From Doryteuthis pealeii (taxonomy: Eukaryota > Mollusca > Cephalopoda > Myopsida > Loliginidae), in contig CM042152.1 of NCBI GenBank assembly GCA_023376005.1, positions 83,383,413 to 83,447,412 on the forward strand: a DNA stretch of 64,000 nt. The letters run 5' to 3'. The notes under the pieces were generated by a model, which saw nothing but the letters and a program-made list of their open reading frames with translations, had not been told where the DNA came from and ran no database searches. Made by a program: the position numbers and the translations under genes. Of this stretch, positions 33,477 to 43,327 are shown piece by piece. How positions within the stretch are numbered: the stretch's first letter is position 1; each line of letters opens with the position of its first letter.

Positions 33477-34505
33477 AGGCTATAAGAATTAATGTTGTTT
33501 TAGCGTCAATAGCTAAAACCGCTTCTTATAATACGTTAGAAGGCCTCAGAGATTTCTCTAACTTAGGTGAACATGTATGTAATAAAATCCAACAAAGAGT
33601 TACATGTAACAACAATATAGACTTTATTGTCTGAGCACATATAACATGAAATATAGAACACAGATACAAACAGTTGGGAAGAAAGTTTTTAGGAAGTAAG
33701 AAATAGTTCTTATAGAATAGAAGAGCCACTTACAGTATATGACCTACGTGGTAGGGTCTGTAAAGGGCTATGTACACACATGGGTACAAGCCTTAACGGA
33801 CAACTTGTCTAGTGAATCATTGTGGACGCCAGATAAAAAAGAGTTGAGTTTAAATAACCAGGTAGTAAAGCCACCTAGTGGCAAATCCTGGCGGCAAAGG
33901 AACATATCCCTTTTCCACTCATGTCCATCCCAACAAGAGCAGACGCTACACCTCTATTATACAGTTATCCCTCTATAAAAATTAAATGTAGTTTTTGCTT
34001 AAGTAGCCAAAACTGTTTCTTATAATACGTTAGTAGGCCTCAGAGAAGTCTCTAACGTAGGTGAACATGTATGAAATAAAATCCAACAAAGAGGTACATG
34101 TAACAACAATATAGACTTTATTGTCTGAGCACATGGAATATGAAATATAGAACACAGATATAAACAGTTAGGAAGAAAGTTTTTAGGAAGTAAGAAATAA
34201 TTCTTATAGAATAGAAGAGCCACTTAATGTATATGGCCCACGTGGTAGGGTCTATTGAGTGTTACATACTCACATGGGTACAAGCCTATAGTTGGGGGGG
34301 GCAAGACCTCCCCATGTTAATGGACAGAGACACCACTTGTCTACTGCATCATTGTGGATACCAGATCAAAGAGAGAGATAGCGTATCAGGCTGAGTTTAA
34401 ATAGCCAGGTGGTAATGCCATCTCGTGGCAAGTCATGGAGGCAAGGGAAGATAACCCTTTCCAACTCAAGTCCATCCCAGCAAGGGCAGACAATCGCTAC
34501 AAGGC
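33477..34505 (-). mobile_element. LTR-only element: two LTRs, 23-bp interior, AGGC target duplication
   Basis: Read on the minus strand: LTR 34501-33974 (TGTAGCGATTG...TTTTTATA), 23 bp, then LTR 33950-33481 (TGTAGCGTCTGC...TTCTTATA). The whole is bounded by AGGC at 33477-33480 and 34502-34505. Each LTR carries an ACAATAAAGTC polyadenylation signal. No internal region for gag or pol exists. Related LTRs: 36370, 38285, 38879 and the 57.9-58.9 kb cluster. Confidence 0.75.
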
Positions 34506-34548
34506 AAACTGTTTAGATGTTCTCCCCCCCCTTAAAGTAATAATTTAT

Positions 34549-35434
34549 ATAAGTGTTATGACATGTGTTAAGGGTGAATAAATAAATCGTCAACCCGGAG
34601 ATAAAAGTAAAGAACAGAATGTATTCAGCAATATATCAATGTACAAAATGAGGAGGGTTTCCTTGGTAACAGCGTACACGAAGACATGCATTTGCTACTC
34701 CCCACTTGAGCAGCTTTGCTCTGCTAAATATAACCTTTGGGTAAGTCTATTGTTCTGGTCATAGGTGAGTCACCTACAACAGTACGTTTTGCGTGTCAGC
34801 AAACACTGGTGTGTCCATTTAATGTTCTTTTGACGGAACAAAACAAAAATTCGAAATCAAATTGAGACATTTAGCATTGGAATTGGAGTCCTTGTCACTC
34901 ACGGAAAATTGCATAAAAATCCATTTTCTTGGATTCATCAATATTTACGTTATGCAAAATAAATTTCAGAATAAAATTAATTTCTTTAATTCCTACAGTA
35001 TCAGCTGTATGTTGATTGGCCAGAAATGTCATTTGCTAATCTTTGCTGGACATTTGAGATTGGTTGGTTGGATTTTATGGCATGTCAACCCATATTGGGT
35101 TGTTTTATGCCGAACATGTTTTGTTTTATTCATTCTTGATTATTATTATTAAAAATTCTTTTTAAATCATTCTTTATTTATTTAACCCATATGTATTCTA
35201 AGTAAGTGTTATGACCTGTTTAAGGGTTAATAAATAAATACTCAACACGAAGATAAAAGTAAAGAACAGATGTATTCAACACATATCAAGTACAAAATGA
35301 GGAGGGTTCCCTTGTTACAGCTTACACGAAGACATGCATTTGCTACTTCTCCCTTGAGCAGCTTTGCTCTGCTAAATATACCCTTTGGGTAAGTCCATTG
35401 TTCTGGTCATAGGTGAGTCACCTACAACAATAAG
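34549..35434. mobile_element. Miniature LTR retrotransposon (TRIM-like) with perfect 5-bp target duplication
   Basis: LTRs 34554-34781 (228 bp) and 35207-35429 (223 bp) both run TGTTATGAC...CCTACAACA and differ at a modest number of sites. ATAAG precedes the first and follows the second exactly. The 425-bp interior lacks gag/pol; its 96-codon open frame has no domain. The palindrome AGGTGAGTCACCT sits at one LTR end. On the minus strand a TATATTTAGC-type TATA box is present. PBS and PPT were not identified. Confidence 0.85.
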
Positions 35435-35578
35435 AATAAAGATGAAGGTGACTGAAATAAATTTGTATAATCAATTTTAATAATACATAAACAAAAGTGA
35501 AACATGGAAAAGAAAAAAAAATATTACAACAAACTAAAAGTTGCATAATCCTACAAAAATAAATTTTCCTCCATATAT

Positions 35579-35670
35579 CTTATTATAATGGTGATTCGGT
35601 GTCTGTCTATAACCGAAACTACTTTACTGCTTACGTCTCAATGCCCTCAAGAATTGCGTGAGTTTATCAT
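35579..35670 (+). mobile_element. Helitron 5' terminus fragment
   Basis: CTTATTATAATGGTGATTCGG and TATAACCGAAACTA match the 5' end of the Helitron family at 29281. The rest of the element is not seen. Bases 35671-36096 hold nothing else recognisable except the acceptor tract of the next exon. Confidence 0.55.
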
Positions 35671-36096
35671 TGTTAAGATTCTTGTTGCCATTATTAGGCT
35701 GAAGGTGAGATCACTTTACTGTGGAGATCCCTTGTGGCATAAAGTTTGATCCGTTTGGAGTAGAAACCTATGATCATTTGTGTTCCTCAGTGTTCAGCAG
35801 AATCCTTGTGTTCCTCAGTGTTAAGCACGAGCAACTGAACGCCTTTCCACCAAAGCCATTAAATAGTTAACCAACCACGTATTCGAGTGTGTTGATTGAC
35901 TGATTGAATGCACGTGGCCACGAAGAGTCTATAAATTTAAGTTGTGGCCTCCAGTACACCTTATATCCCGTGTCTCCTATTAGCCGAGGGATATAATCCA
36001 AACAACAGTATGTAGTGTGCAATTTCCTCGCTACCTTACCGGTTTTAAATCTTCCTTTTTCTTTTTCGTTTCGTTTCTCTTTTTCTTTTTTTTCAG

Positions 36097-36337
36097 ACAA
36101 CCGCATCATACTATATGTGCTGGTATACAATGCAAAGAGTGACAGATTTGCTTCAATTGGACAGCGCTAGTCCAGACGAATTTCAATGTCTAGACTTTAA
36201 TGCTCTCCGTTATTACAGTGATAGAGACACACACGTACGGGTTGTCATGGCACGACCGTCTGGTCCCGCGATTGAGGACGTGCGACTCACTGACTTCAAA
36301 AGACCGTACCTTTGTGCCGAACTGAGTTTCTGTCCAG
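36097..36337 (+). CDS. Exon of the extracellular EGF-type gene (phase 0 to 1)
   Basis: A long CTTTTTCTTTTTTTTCAG acceptor opens an 80-codon frame beginning TTASYYMCWYTMQRVTDLLQ, continuing through ASPDEFQCLDFNALRYYSD and ending YLCAELSFCP plus one base before GTAAGAT. Four well-spaced cysteines and mixed polar composition suggest an extracellular domain; no family recognised. The phase-0 entry fits the exon at 32718-32839 and the phase-1 exit fits 44200-44415. A solo LTR was later inserted 33 bp into the following intron. An alternative frame (DNRIILYVLVYNAKSDRF) ends at a stop after 24 codons, so the long frame is preferred. Confidence 0.65.
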
Positions 36338-36365
36338 GTAAGATTTGTCAATTTTTGTCTTCTTC

Positions 36366-36981
36366 TATCTGTAGCGATTGTCTTCCCTTGTTGGGATGGG
36401 GTTGAGAGTGGAAAATGGTTATCTTCCCTTGCTGCCAGGGTTTGCCACCAAAGGGCGTTACAACCTGCATATTTAAAAACAGCCAGTGAAAAACTAACTC
36501 TCTTTCTCATCTGAGATCTCCAGACATGTCGAATCACTGTCCGTTTGGACTTGCGGGCCTTGCCCCCCAATTATAGGTTTATACGTGTGCCTTCCACGGC
36601 CACTATTACACTTTATCTCTGTAGAGGTGTTTGGCTCACCCACCTTTTATAGCCGTGAACACGTGAGCCTTCTAAACACTCCTATGTCTGTATGGAGGTG
36701 ACCACCACATGGTCCTGTACGAAGTAGTGATAACCTTTTGAGGTAGGACTTTTATCTCTTTCTTTAACTCTTCACTCTTCCTTAGGACGTTCATTCTAAC
36801 TCTTTTGTATTGTATGTTGAATGTTGTTCAGACAATAAAGTCTGTATTTGTTATGTACCTCTTTGTTGGTATTTGTCGTATATATTCATCTGAGTTCGGG
36901 GGCTTTTCTGAGGCCTCCTAACGTATTATAAGAAGTGGTATTAGCTACTAAAGCTTAAACGCCCTTTAATTCTTATATATC
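36366..36981 (+). mobile_element. Solo LTR with TATC target duplication
   Basis: 36370-36977 runs TGTAGCGATTG...TTCTTATA, flanked by TATC on both sides. It contains GACAATAAAGTCTGT near 36832. The same family forms the LTR-only element at 33477. Confidence 0.8.
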
Positions 36982-37384
36982 CAATAAGCATTTTTATTTC
37001 CATATTTTATTCTTAAGCTCGTAACGCATAATTTGTATTATTTAGATTCTTCGATCTGTTCTCCTCATCTTTATTGTTACATACACAACTTTTCGGTCCT
37101 TGTGCTCTCCGGTCTTCTGTCGAACTCGGGGGCCTTTATGTCGTAATCGGGAGCCTTCACAGAATTTCGAACCGAACCCTTTATTCAATCCACGGGGGTA
37201 GATTGTTCTCATTCCGTTAACCATGATCGGGTACGAGTGTTAAGCTGTGTTAAGTATTCAATGTTATTTTTACCCATGGTCAGGATTGAACCAGCAACCT
37301 TCAGATGATTGCTACTTAGAAAAACACTTCTCTGGACTAAAGGGGGGATCAGAGTGTAGTATCTGTTCCAGGTGCTGTGCTCTG
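36982..37384. repeat. Unassigned, part of the CCGAAAC/GTCGTG repeat family
   Basis: 37065-37150 (ACATACACAACTTTTCGGTCC, TCGAACTCGGG) resembles the arms of the fold-back at 37661. Nothing else recognisable. Confidence 0.4.
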
Positions 37385-37560
37385 AGACTTACCTATCCAC
37401 CCGGCCTCGGCTGGGGGTCCAGTGTGCTTCGGCTAAGTAAAATTAATAGCGCCGATCCCAGTAGGCGCCCCCTTGAGGGGGAATGCCAACGGTATCGACG
37501 CAATTTTTATGTCTACCACCCATGAGCTTCGGCTTGTGGGTGGGCCCACATAAAAAATGT
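37385..37560 (-). mobile_element. Fragment of the GC-rich ~284-bp element (see 40940)
   Basis: GGGGGTCCAGTGTGCTTCGGC, CGCCCCCTTGAGGGGGAATGCC and CCCATGAGCTTCGGCTTGTGG match the dimer at 40947-41519 in reverse orientation, with an internal deletion. Confidence 0.7.
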
Positions 37561-37660
37561 CCTTGTGTCAAGCCCTCATAAGTGGGATGAGCGGCAAATA
37601 ACCTTAGAATAACTCTCCCCGTATATCCGTTGCGCCATGTGTCCACGACATGAAGGCTCC

Positions 37661-37793
37661 CGAGTTAGACAAGAAACACCTGAAGAAGGCTGGAAGACAC
37701 ATCAACCGAAACGTCGTGTATTTTTATTGTTATATACACGACGTTTCGGTTGATGTGTCTTCCGGCCTTCTTCAGGTGTTTCTTGTCTAACTC
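37661..37793. repeat. 60-bp-arm fold-back with hammerhead-like cores, Penelope-like
   Basis: Arms 37661-37721 and 37734-37793 are near-perfect reverse complements with a 12-bp loop. The left arm reads CTGAAGA ... GAAAC GTC GTGT, where the ACAC before the core pairs with GTGT after the cleavage site (stem I) and ACGT is the palindromic stem III. The stem II pairing is imperfect (GGCTG/CAACC with one mismatch). Confidence 0.65.
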
Positions 37794-38084
37794 GTAAACC
37801 TTCTTGTCGAACTCGGGAGCCTTATGTCTGTTAACAATTAACCGGATTTTGACGGTGTAAATGAAAAAAATGTCCCCACGAATCAAGATCACAAAAAGGG
37901 TGCCTAAAGGTCATATGGTCCCCTGAGGTAGACTGTTCTCATTCCATTAACCATTAACATTACAAATACAGATCGGCACCGGACAAGTAGACCGGTTACA
38001 TGTTGTATACTGGATCATAAGTAGTCAGTATACTAGTACATTCAACTACAAGTGCGTCAGACATATAGTAACTCGCCAGTTGGA

Positions 38085-38165
38085 AGCGCGTGGTGTAATG
38101 GTTAAAGTCATGGGAAATGGACTCGTCGCCCCGAGTTCAAATCCTGGATGTGGTAATTGCATTTC
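38085..38165 (+). mobile_element. tRNA-like SINE head
   Basis: GCGTGGTGTAATGGTTAAAG (A box-like) and CGAGTTCAAATCCTGG (B box-like) at tRNA spacing. No body was recognised after it. It does not fold into a complete tRNA. Confidence 0.55.
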
Positions 38166-38284
38166 TATACATAAGTGTTTGAAAAATCAAAATAATACAA
38201 ATTATCAAGCGTCATCTGAAAAAATGTAAATAATATCGTTACGCATAATTTGCTAAAATTCCCGCTACCCTTGTAATATGGCTT

Positions 38285-38836
38285 TGTAGCGATTGCCTTC
38301 CCTTGTTGGGATGGAGTTGAATGGAAATAGGTTATTTTCCCTTGCCATCAGGATTTGCCAGTAGATGGCATTACTACCTAGCTATTTAAACACGGCCCGG
38401 GTAGAACTCACCCTCTTTTATCTGGCATCCACAAAGTGGTGTCTCGGTCCTATTAAGGCTTGGGCGGCCTAGCTCCCCAACTATAAGCTTGTACCCATGT
38501 ATGTACGTAGCCCTTTCTAGACCCTAACCACGTGGCTCCTGTACGAAGTAAGTGATAACCTTTCGAGGTCACTTTCATCTTTTCGTTTAATTAAACGAAA
38601 AGATGAAAGTGACCTCGAAAAGTTATCTTTCTTTCTGTAGGACGTTCGTCCTGTTTTGTATCCGTATTTTATGTTAAATGTGCTCAGACAATAAAGTCTG
38701 TATTTTGTTATGTACTTCTTCGTTGGATTTTGTTACATATATATTCCCCTACGTTCGGAGGTTTCTCTGAAGCCTTCTAATGTATTATAAGAAGCAGATT
38801 TAGCTACTGAAGCCAAAACCACATTCAATTCTTATA
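38285..38836 (+). mobile_element. LTR copy of the TGTAGCG family, no target duplication
   Basis: TGTAGCGATTGCC...TTCTTATA, 552 bp, with CAGACAATAAAGTCTG near 38685. It carries the extra palindrome at 38554. Confidence 0.75.
38554..38627. repeat. ~34-bp-arm palindrome inside an LTR
   Basis: GATAACCTTTCGAGGTCACT...ATCTTTTCGTTT is mirrored almost perfectly after AATT. The other LTR copies have only the first arm, so this is an inverted duplication within this copy. Confidence 0.85.
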
Positions 38837-38878
38837 TTAGTAAGAAAAGAAAATTGGATTAATTCTAACTAAAAGGCT

Positions 38879-39179
38879 TACCACGTGGCTCCTGTATGAA
38901 GTAAGTGATAACCCTTCAAGGTAACTTTCATCCCTTCATTGAACCATTAACTCTACAAGAACTCTTTCCTCCTTCCTAAAGACTTTCATCCTAACTCTTT
39001 TGTATTTCTTAAGTTGTTAAATGTGCTCAGACAATAAAGTCTGTATTTTGTTATGTATCTCTTATTTGGATTTTGTTGCATATATATTCACCTACGTTCC
39101 GAAGTTTTTCTCAAGTCTCCTAATATATTATAAGAAACAGTTTTGGCTACTGAAGCCAAAACTACATTTAATTCTTATA
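38879..39179 (+). mobile_element. 5'-truncated LTR of the TGTAGCG family
   Basis: Starts within the family at TTACCACGTGGCTCC and ends TTCTTATA, with CAGACAATAAAGTCTG. Confidence 0.75.
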
Positions 39180-39199
39180 ACTTTACCGTTCCCTGGCAG

Positions 39200-39567
39200 G
39201 AGTCTGAGACAACGTATCTACTGTTCAAAGACCAGAAGCAAAAGGAAGTTAAGAAGAGACTTTTGGGACTGTCAAGTGACTCCACAACGCGACCCCTGTA
39301 GGACATTCAACTTATCTAAGGGAGATAATTATTTATTGTATCTTGACCCTCGTAATCCTTTTATTTTGGCATTGTTTCAGTCCAAGTTAAGCTTAGTAAA
39401 TATTTATTTGAATCGCGAGAAAAGACTCCAATTATCGCCAACAGAATTAGAAGCCTTGACTTTTAAAGGAGATCAATTCATACGCCACGTGTATTACCGA
39501 TTTGTTTATTATTGCCAACAGCAAAAACAAATAAGATATATGTATAAGAGAGAGAGAGAGAGAGAGA
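39200..39567 (+). CDS. Candidate exon after the LTR, unrecognised
   Basis: After CCGTTCCCTGGCAG the sequence is open for about 125 codons in phase 2: SLRQRIYCSKTRSKRKLRRD, FWDCQVTPQRDPCRTFNLSK, then LDPRNPFILALFQSKLSLVN and LSPTELEALTFKGDQFIRHV. It runs into the GA microsatellite, where AAG/GTGATA could be a donor. Composition is protein-like with four cysteines, but its phase does not fit the exon chain 36097 to 44200. It could be an alternative exon, an exon of another gene, or a retroelement piece. A shorter frame starting ESETTYLLFKDQKQ ends after 33 codons. Confidence 0.35.
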
Positions 39568-39846
39568 AGGTGATATGTTCGTTTCCAGTTTGATCTTCAG
39601 AGAAAGAGAGGGGGGAAGAGGGAGAGAGAGAGGGAGAGAGAGGGGAAGAGGGAGAGAGTAAAATGGAGAATGAAAGAGAATCCAGAGAATCAGTGAGAGA
39701 GAGAGGGGGGGAGAGAGAGAAGATGGAGAGAGTAAAATGGAGAATGAAAGAGAATCAGTGAGAGAGAGAGTGAGGGGGAGGAGAGAGAGGGGAGATGGAG
39801 AGAGAGAGGAAGAGGGAGAGAGTAAAATGGAGAATGAAAGAGAATC

Positions 39847-39880
<34 letters not shown>

Positions 39881-39958
39881 TAAAATGAATGAACGAGAAT
39901 CAGAGACAGAGAGAGACAGAGACAGAGGCAGAAAGGCAGAGAGGCAGAGACAAATAGG

Positions 39959-40007
<49 letters not shown>

Positions 40008-40429
40008 GAGAGTGAGAGAAAGAGAAAGAGAGAGGGAGGAGGGGAGAGAGAAAGTAAAACGGAGAATGAAAGAGAATCAGAGAGAGAGAGATGGGGAGCA
40101 GAGGCAAAGAGACATACAGACATGTAGACTAAGTGTGTGTTGTGTGTGTGTGTGTGTGTGTAAGAGACAGAGAGAGACAGAGAGACAGAGAGGAAGAGGG
40201 AAAGTCAAATAGAATCACAGAGAGTGGGGAAAACAAGAAAGAGATAGATAGAGAGAATAAAAGAAAGAGAATGAGAGAGAGAGAGGGGGGGTAAAAGACA
40301 GAGTGAAAGAAAATTAGAGAGAGACAGAGACAGAGACAGACAGGTAGGTTAAGAGAGTGAGAGGGAGACATAGACAGTGAGAGGAGGAGTCAAAGAAAAG
40401 TGTCTGAAAGCAAGAGAGAGATGGATAGA

Positions 40430-40497
<68 letters not shown>

Positions 40498-40510
40498 GAA
40501 AGCAAGAGAG
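39547..40510. repeat. ~1-kb (GA)n-rich tract with (GT)n
   Basis: Nearly pure purine on the plus strand, with recurring GTAAAATGGAGAATGAAAGA units and a (GT)n at 40134-40160. The long Ser/Leu or Arg/Glu open frames on both strands are artefacts of the repeat. Confidence 0.95.
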
Positions 40511-40794
40511 AGAGGAATCAAAGAGATAGAGAGTAAAAAAGAAAGAAAAAATAAAAATGATCTTCAGCTGACTCCAATTAAAAAAAAAAAGAGAGCAATG
40601 CATTTGTCGATTAACAAGTCAACAACCCGACATGCGGATTATTTTCTGAATTTCGATCTGAAACTTTCAGTGTATAACATTCGATCTGTTGGATTAATAT
40701 TCACCACCGAATCAAATGCATTGCCACGAAAGAGATTAATGTAGAAGTTTTTAAAAATACTTGTTGCAGAAAATAAACTTTTTTTTCATCATCT

Positions 40795-41893
40795 CTTCTT
40801 ATTATAATGGAGATTGTATATTTGTCTGCCTATAACTGAAACTATATCACTACTCAAGTCTCAATTCCCTTTGTTATTTACGTGACATTCTCTATGATTC
40901 TATTTTATTTAAATCTCATCATTAATACTGTTGGCTAGATCTACATGATATGTACCCCGTACCCCACGTGTACGGGTTAGGCACAAGGCCTTATTAATGT
41001 GGGACCACCCACAAACCGAAGCTCATGGGTGGCGGCTGCAAAAAGAATGTGTTGATCCCGTTGGCATTCCCCCTCAAGGGGAGCGTCTCAAACACTGGGC
41101 AATAAACCCAGCCCTGCCCCTTTAAATCGAGGGGACAGGTGTTGACTGGGGGGATGGCCCCCTGAGATCAACGCTATTAGCTTGTAAGATCCAGGGCCGA
41201 AGTCACTGGACCCCTACCCCTTTGGGCGGGTCTACATTGTATTTACCTCGTACCCCACTTGTACGGGTTAGGCACAAGGCCCTATTAACGTGGGACCACC
41301 CACAAACCGAAGCTCATGAGTGGCGGGTGAAAAATTGCGTCGATACCGTCGGCATTCCCCCTCAAGGGGGCGCCTCAGGCACTGGGCAATAAACCCTGCC
41401 CTGCCCCTTTAAATCAACGGGGCAGGTATTGCCTGGGGGGATAGCCCCCTGGGATCGACGCTATTAACTTGTAAAGATCCAGGGCCGAAGCCACTGGACC
41501 CCCACCCTGTTGGGCGGGGCTACATACTAATAATATGCAATTGTATTTATATATACAACAAAATAGCAGTTTACAGTGTGAACGGGAAGGCTAATTTGCA
41601 TATTGATATTAAAAATTTGATTTTAATAAATATCTGCTTATTATTATTGATTTCTAATTGTTTGGTTTTATCTTAATGAATATGAGCAAAAATCTCGGGG
41701 ATGAATCTGAAAAGAAATCCATTAACAAAAAGAAATAATTGTAATCTTATTCTTTACTTCCTATTTTAACTAAATAGTTGAATTAGGAAAATTTAGACGG
41801 GAGTTTCTGTTGTTCTATTTTTCGATTATACCCCCTCTGTTTCAAATCTTTTTATCTGCATTCTTATTTAGTTTCATTAGCCTTTCTGTCGTC
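40795..41893 (+). mobile_element. Helitron copy 3, interrupted by a nested tandem dimer, 3' end lost
   Basis: Element sense is plus: TCTTATTATAATGGAGATTG at 40795, the family sequence to 40939, then resuming at 41520 (CTACATACTAATAATATGCAA) to 41893. The dimer at 40947-41519 sits exactly where copy 1 reads TCTACATACTAATAAC. The 3' hairpin/CTAG end is missing. Confidence 0.75.
40940..41525. mobile_element. Tandem dimer of a GC-rich ~284-bp element, delimited by TCTACAT x3
   Basis: Unit 1 40947-41230 and unit 2 41238-41519 are ~88% alike by eye. TCTACAT precedes unit 1 (40940-40946), separates the units (41231-41237) and, as CTACAT, follows unit 2 (41520-41525). Each unit has hairpins such as CCCCCTCAAGGGGG. 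No ORF and no recognised pol III boxes; identity unknown. Confidence 0.8.
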
Positions 41894-42075
41894 CAGCTTT
41901 GGGTCGTCCAACTAAGACCTATATTGATGAGCTTTGCGAGGAATCTGCATGCTGCACGGGGGACCTCCGGTGTGCGATGAACGATAGGGACGGTTGGCGA
42001 GAGATTGTCATGCTTATCCATGCTGCCAGCCAGACCTGATGATGATCATGATGATGATCCTGATGATGATCATGA
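41885..42075 (+). mobile_element. LINE 3' end with (GAT)n tail
   Basis: Reads GRPTKTYIDELCEESACCTG, then LRCAMNDRDGWREIVMLIHA, SQT and a stop at about 42040, followed by GAT-type repeats. Same class as 1029-1191. Its frame is intact over this short stretch. Confidence 0.8.
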
Positions 42076-42562
42076 GGAGGAGGATGATCTTTATAAAGTC
42101 TTTGAATAATTCACTTTTGACCAAAGAAGTCAACTTCTCAAGAAGCTATTGATTGAAATATCAACTTCGCTTGGTTACTAAAGTAGAAACTATTGACTTT
42201 TACGGTGTCAGTATTGATCCAATGTTTTCAAATGACTATTAAACTGTTGCTGATTTTTATTATTAAAAAAAATTCTTATGACACTCAAAATGGTGCCAAT
42301 GCAACTGACTGATGAATGATTAGATTCCGTTTCCAACATTAAATTAGATTTAAAGCTGGAAACGGAAGTTCTGGGTTTTGACCGAAAGCGTAAGTTGAGT
42401 AACCCTCCCACCCCGGGACGAGAAACGGAAGAAGAAAAAAATCGTTCTTTTTCGAGTTGGCTTTCGTGGGTAGGGGGCAGACGGGGCTTCCCGAGTTCCC
42501 CATGATGTGTTGCACATAGTAGTACTGAACATGATTTACGATAGAATAAATTCACCATATCC

Positions 42563-42608
<46 letters not shown>

Positions 42609-43327
42609 GAACCCACTAGCCTAGAAAGGAATAAACAACCCCTTTGTGACTATCTGACTTGCATATGTTGTTTCTGAACTAACGACTATTACTACTATTT
42701 TACGACTACAACTACAACTTGAATTTGGCCCTATGCAACACTATGTATACGTTTTTCCTTCTATCTCCTGTCATCTTTATATTCTATTCTATTGTTCAGG
42801 CAATAACATTTTCTTGTTATCATTTCGTCGTGAACTGTTCTTATATTTATACTGTATGAGGAAATAAATATTCAACCAACAAATCGTTCTTCAACGCCAT
42901 TTTTAATCTTTTGTGATCTGCTATGTTTAATAAATGACAAACAATCTGCATATTAATGGTCTTCATGGTATAATGGTTAGCAAGGTAATCTTGCACCTCC
43001 ATTACTACAAAAAAAAAGCGTTTTTAAGTTTTTTTTTACATGCATCAAAACATAGTCAAACAGGTCTGTTGTGACGTTTTTTTAAAAATGTTTTTAAGCC
43101 TTGATATTAGGAATATTAATTTAAGCAAAGTTTTCAAAGTTAACCAAAATTTTCAAAGTTGCAAACTATCAGGAATGATCCGACCCGTTGGAGGCTTTCT
43201 AAAAATACCAAATTCAATGTTATTTTATTAATTTTCAATATTGCTATCCTCGCTGGATACCCCATACTTGCAACCTTGAGTCACATCCTACCCATGGCGA
43301 ATAGGTTGGGTAAATACTTACTTCCTG
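42076..43327. other. No gene accepted
   Basis: A 119-codon minus-strand frame (42567-42208) has no domain and includes no splice support. (CT)n at 42566-42601. A partial tRNA-like A box (CATGGTATAATGGTTAG) at 42965. AATAAATA near 42863 could be a polyadenylation signal of an unseen repeat. Confidence 0.5.

Noticed and set aside
39478..40603. Open frames up to 209 codons of Ser/Leu or Arg/Glu repeats
   Set aside because: Products of the (GA)n tract on both strands; frames overlap in all registers.
42208..42567. 119-codon minus-strand open frame
   Set aside because: No recognisable domain, ends in AT-rich sequence, and not part of any phase-consistent exon chain.
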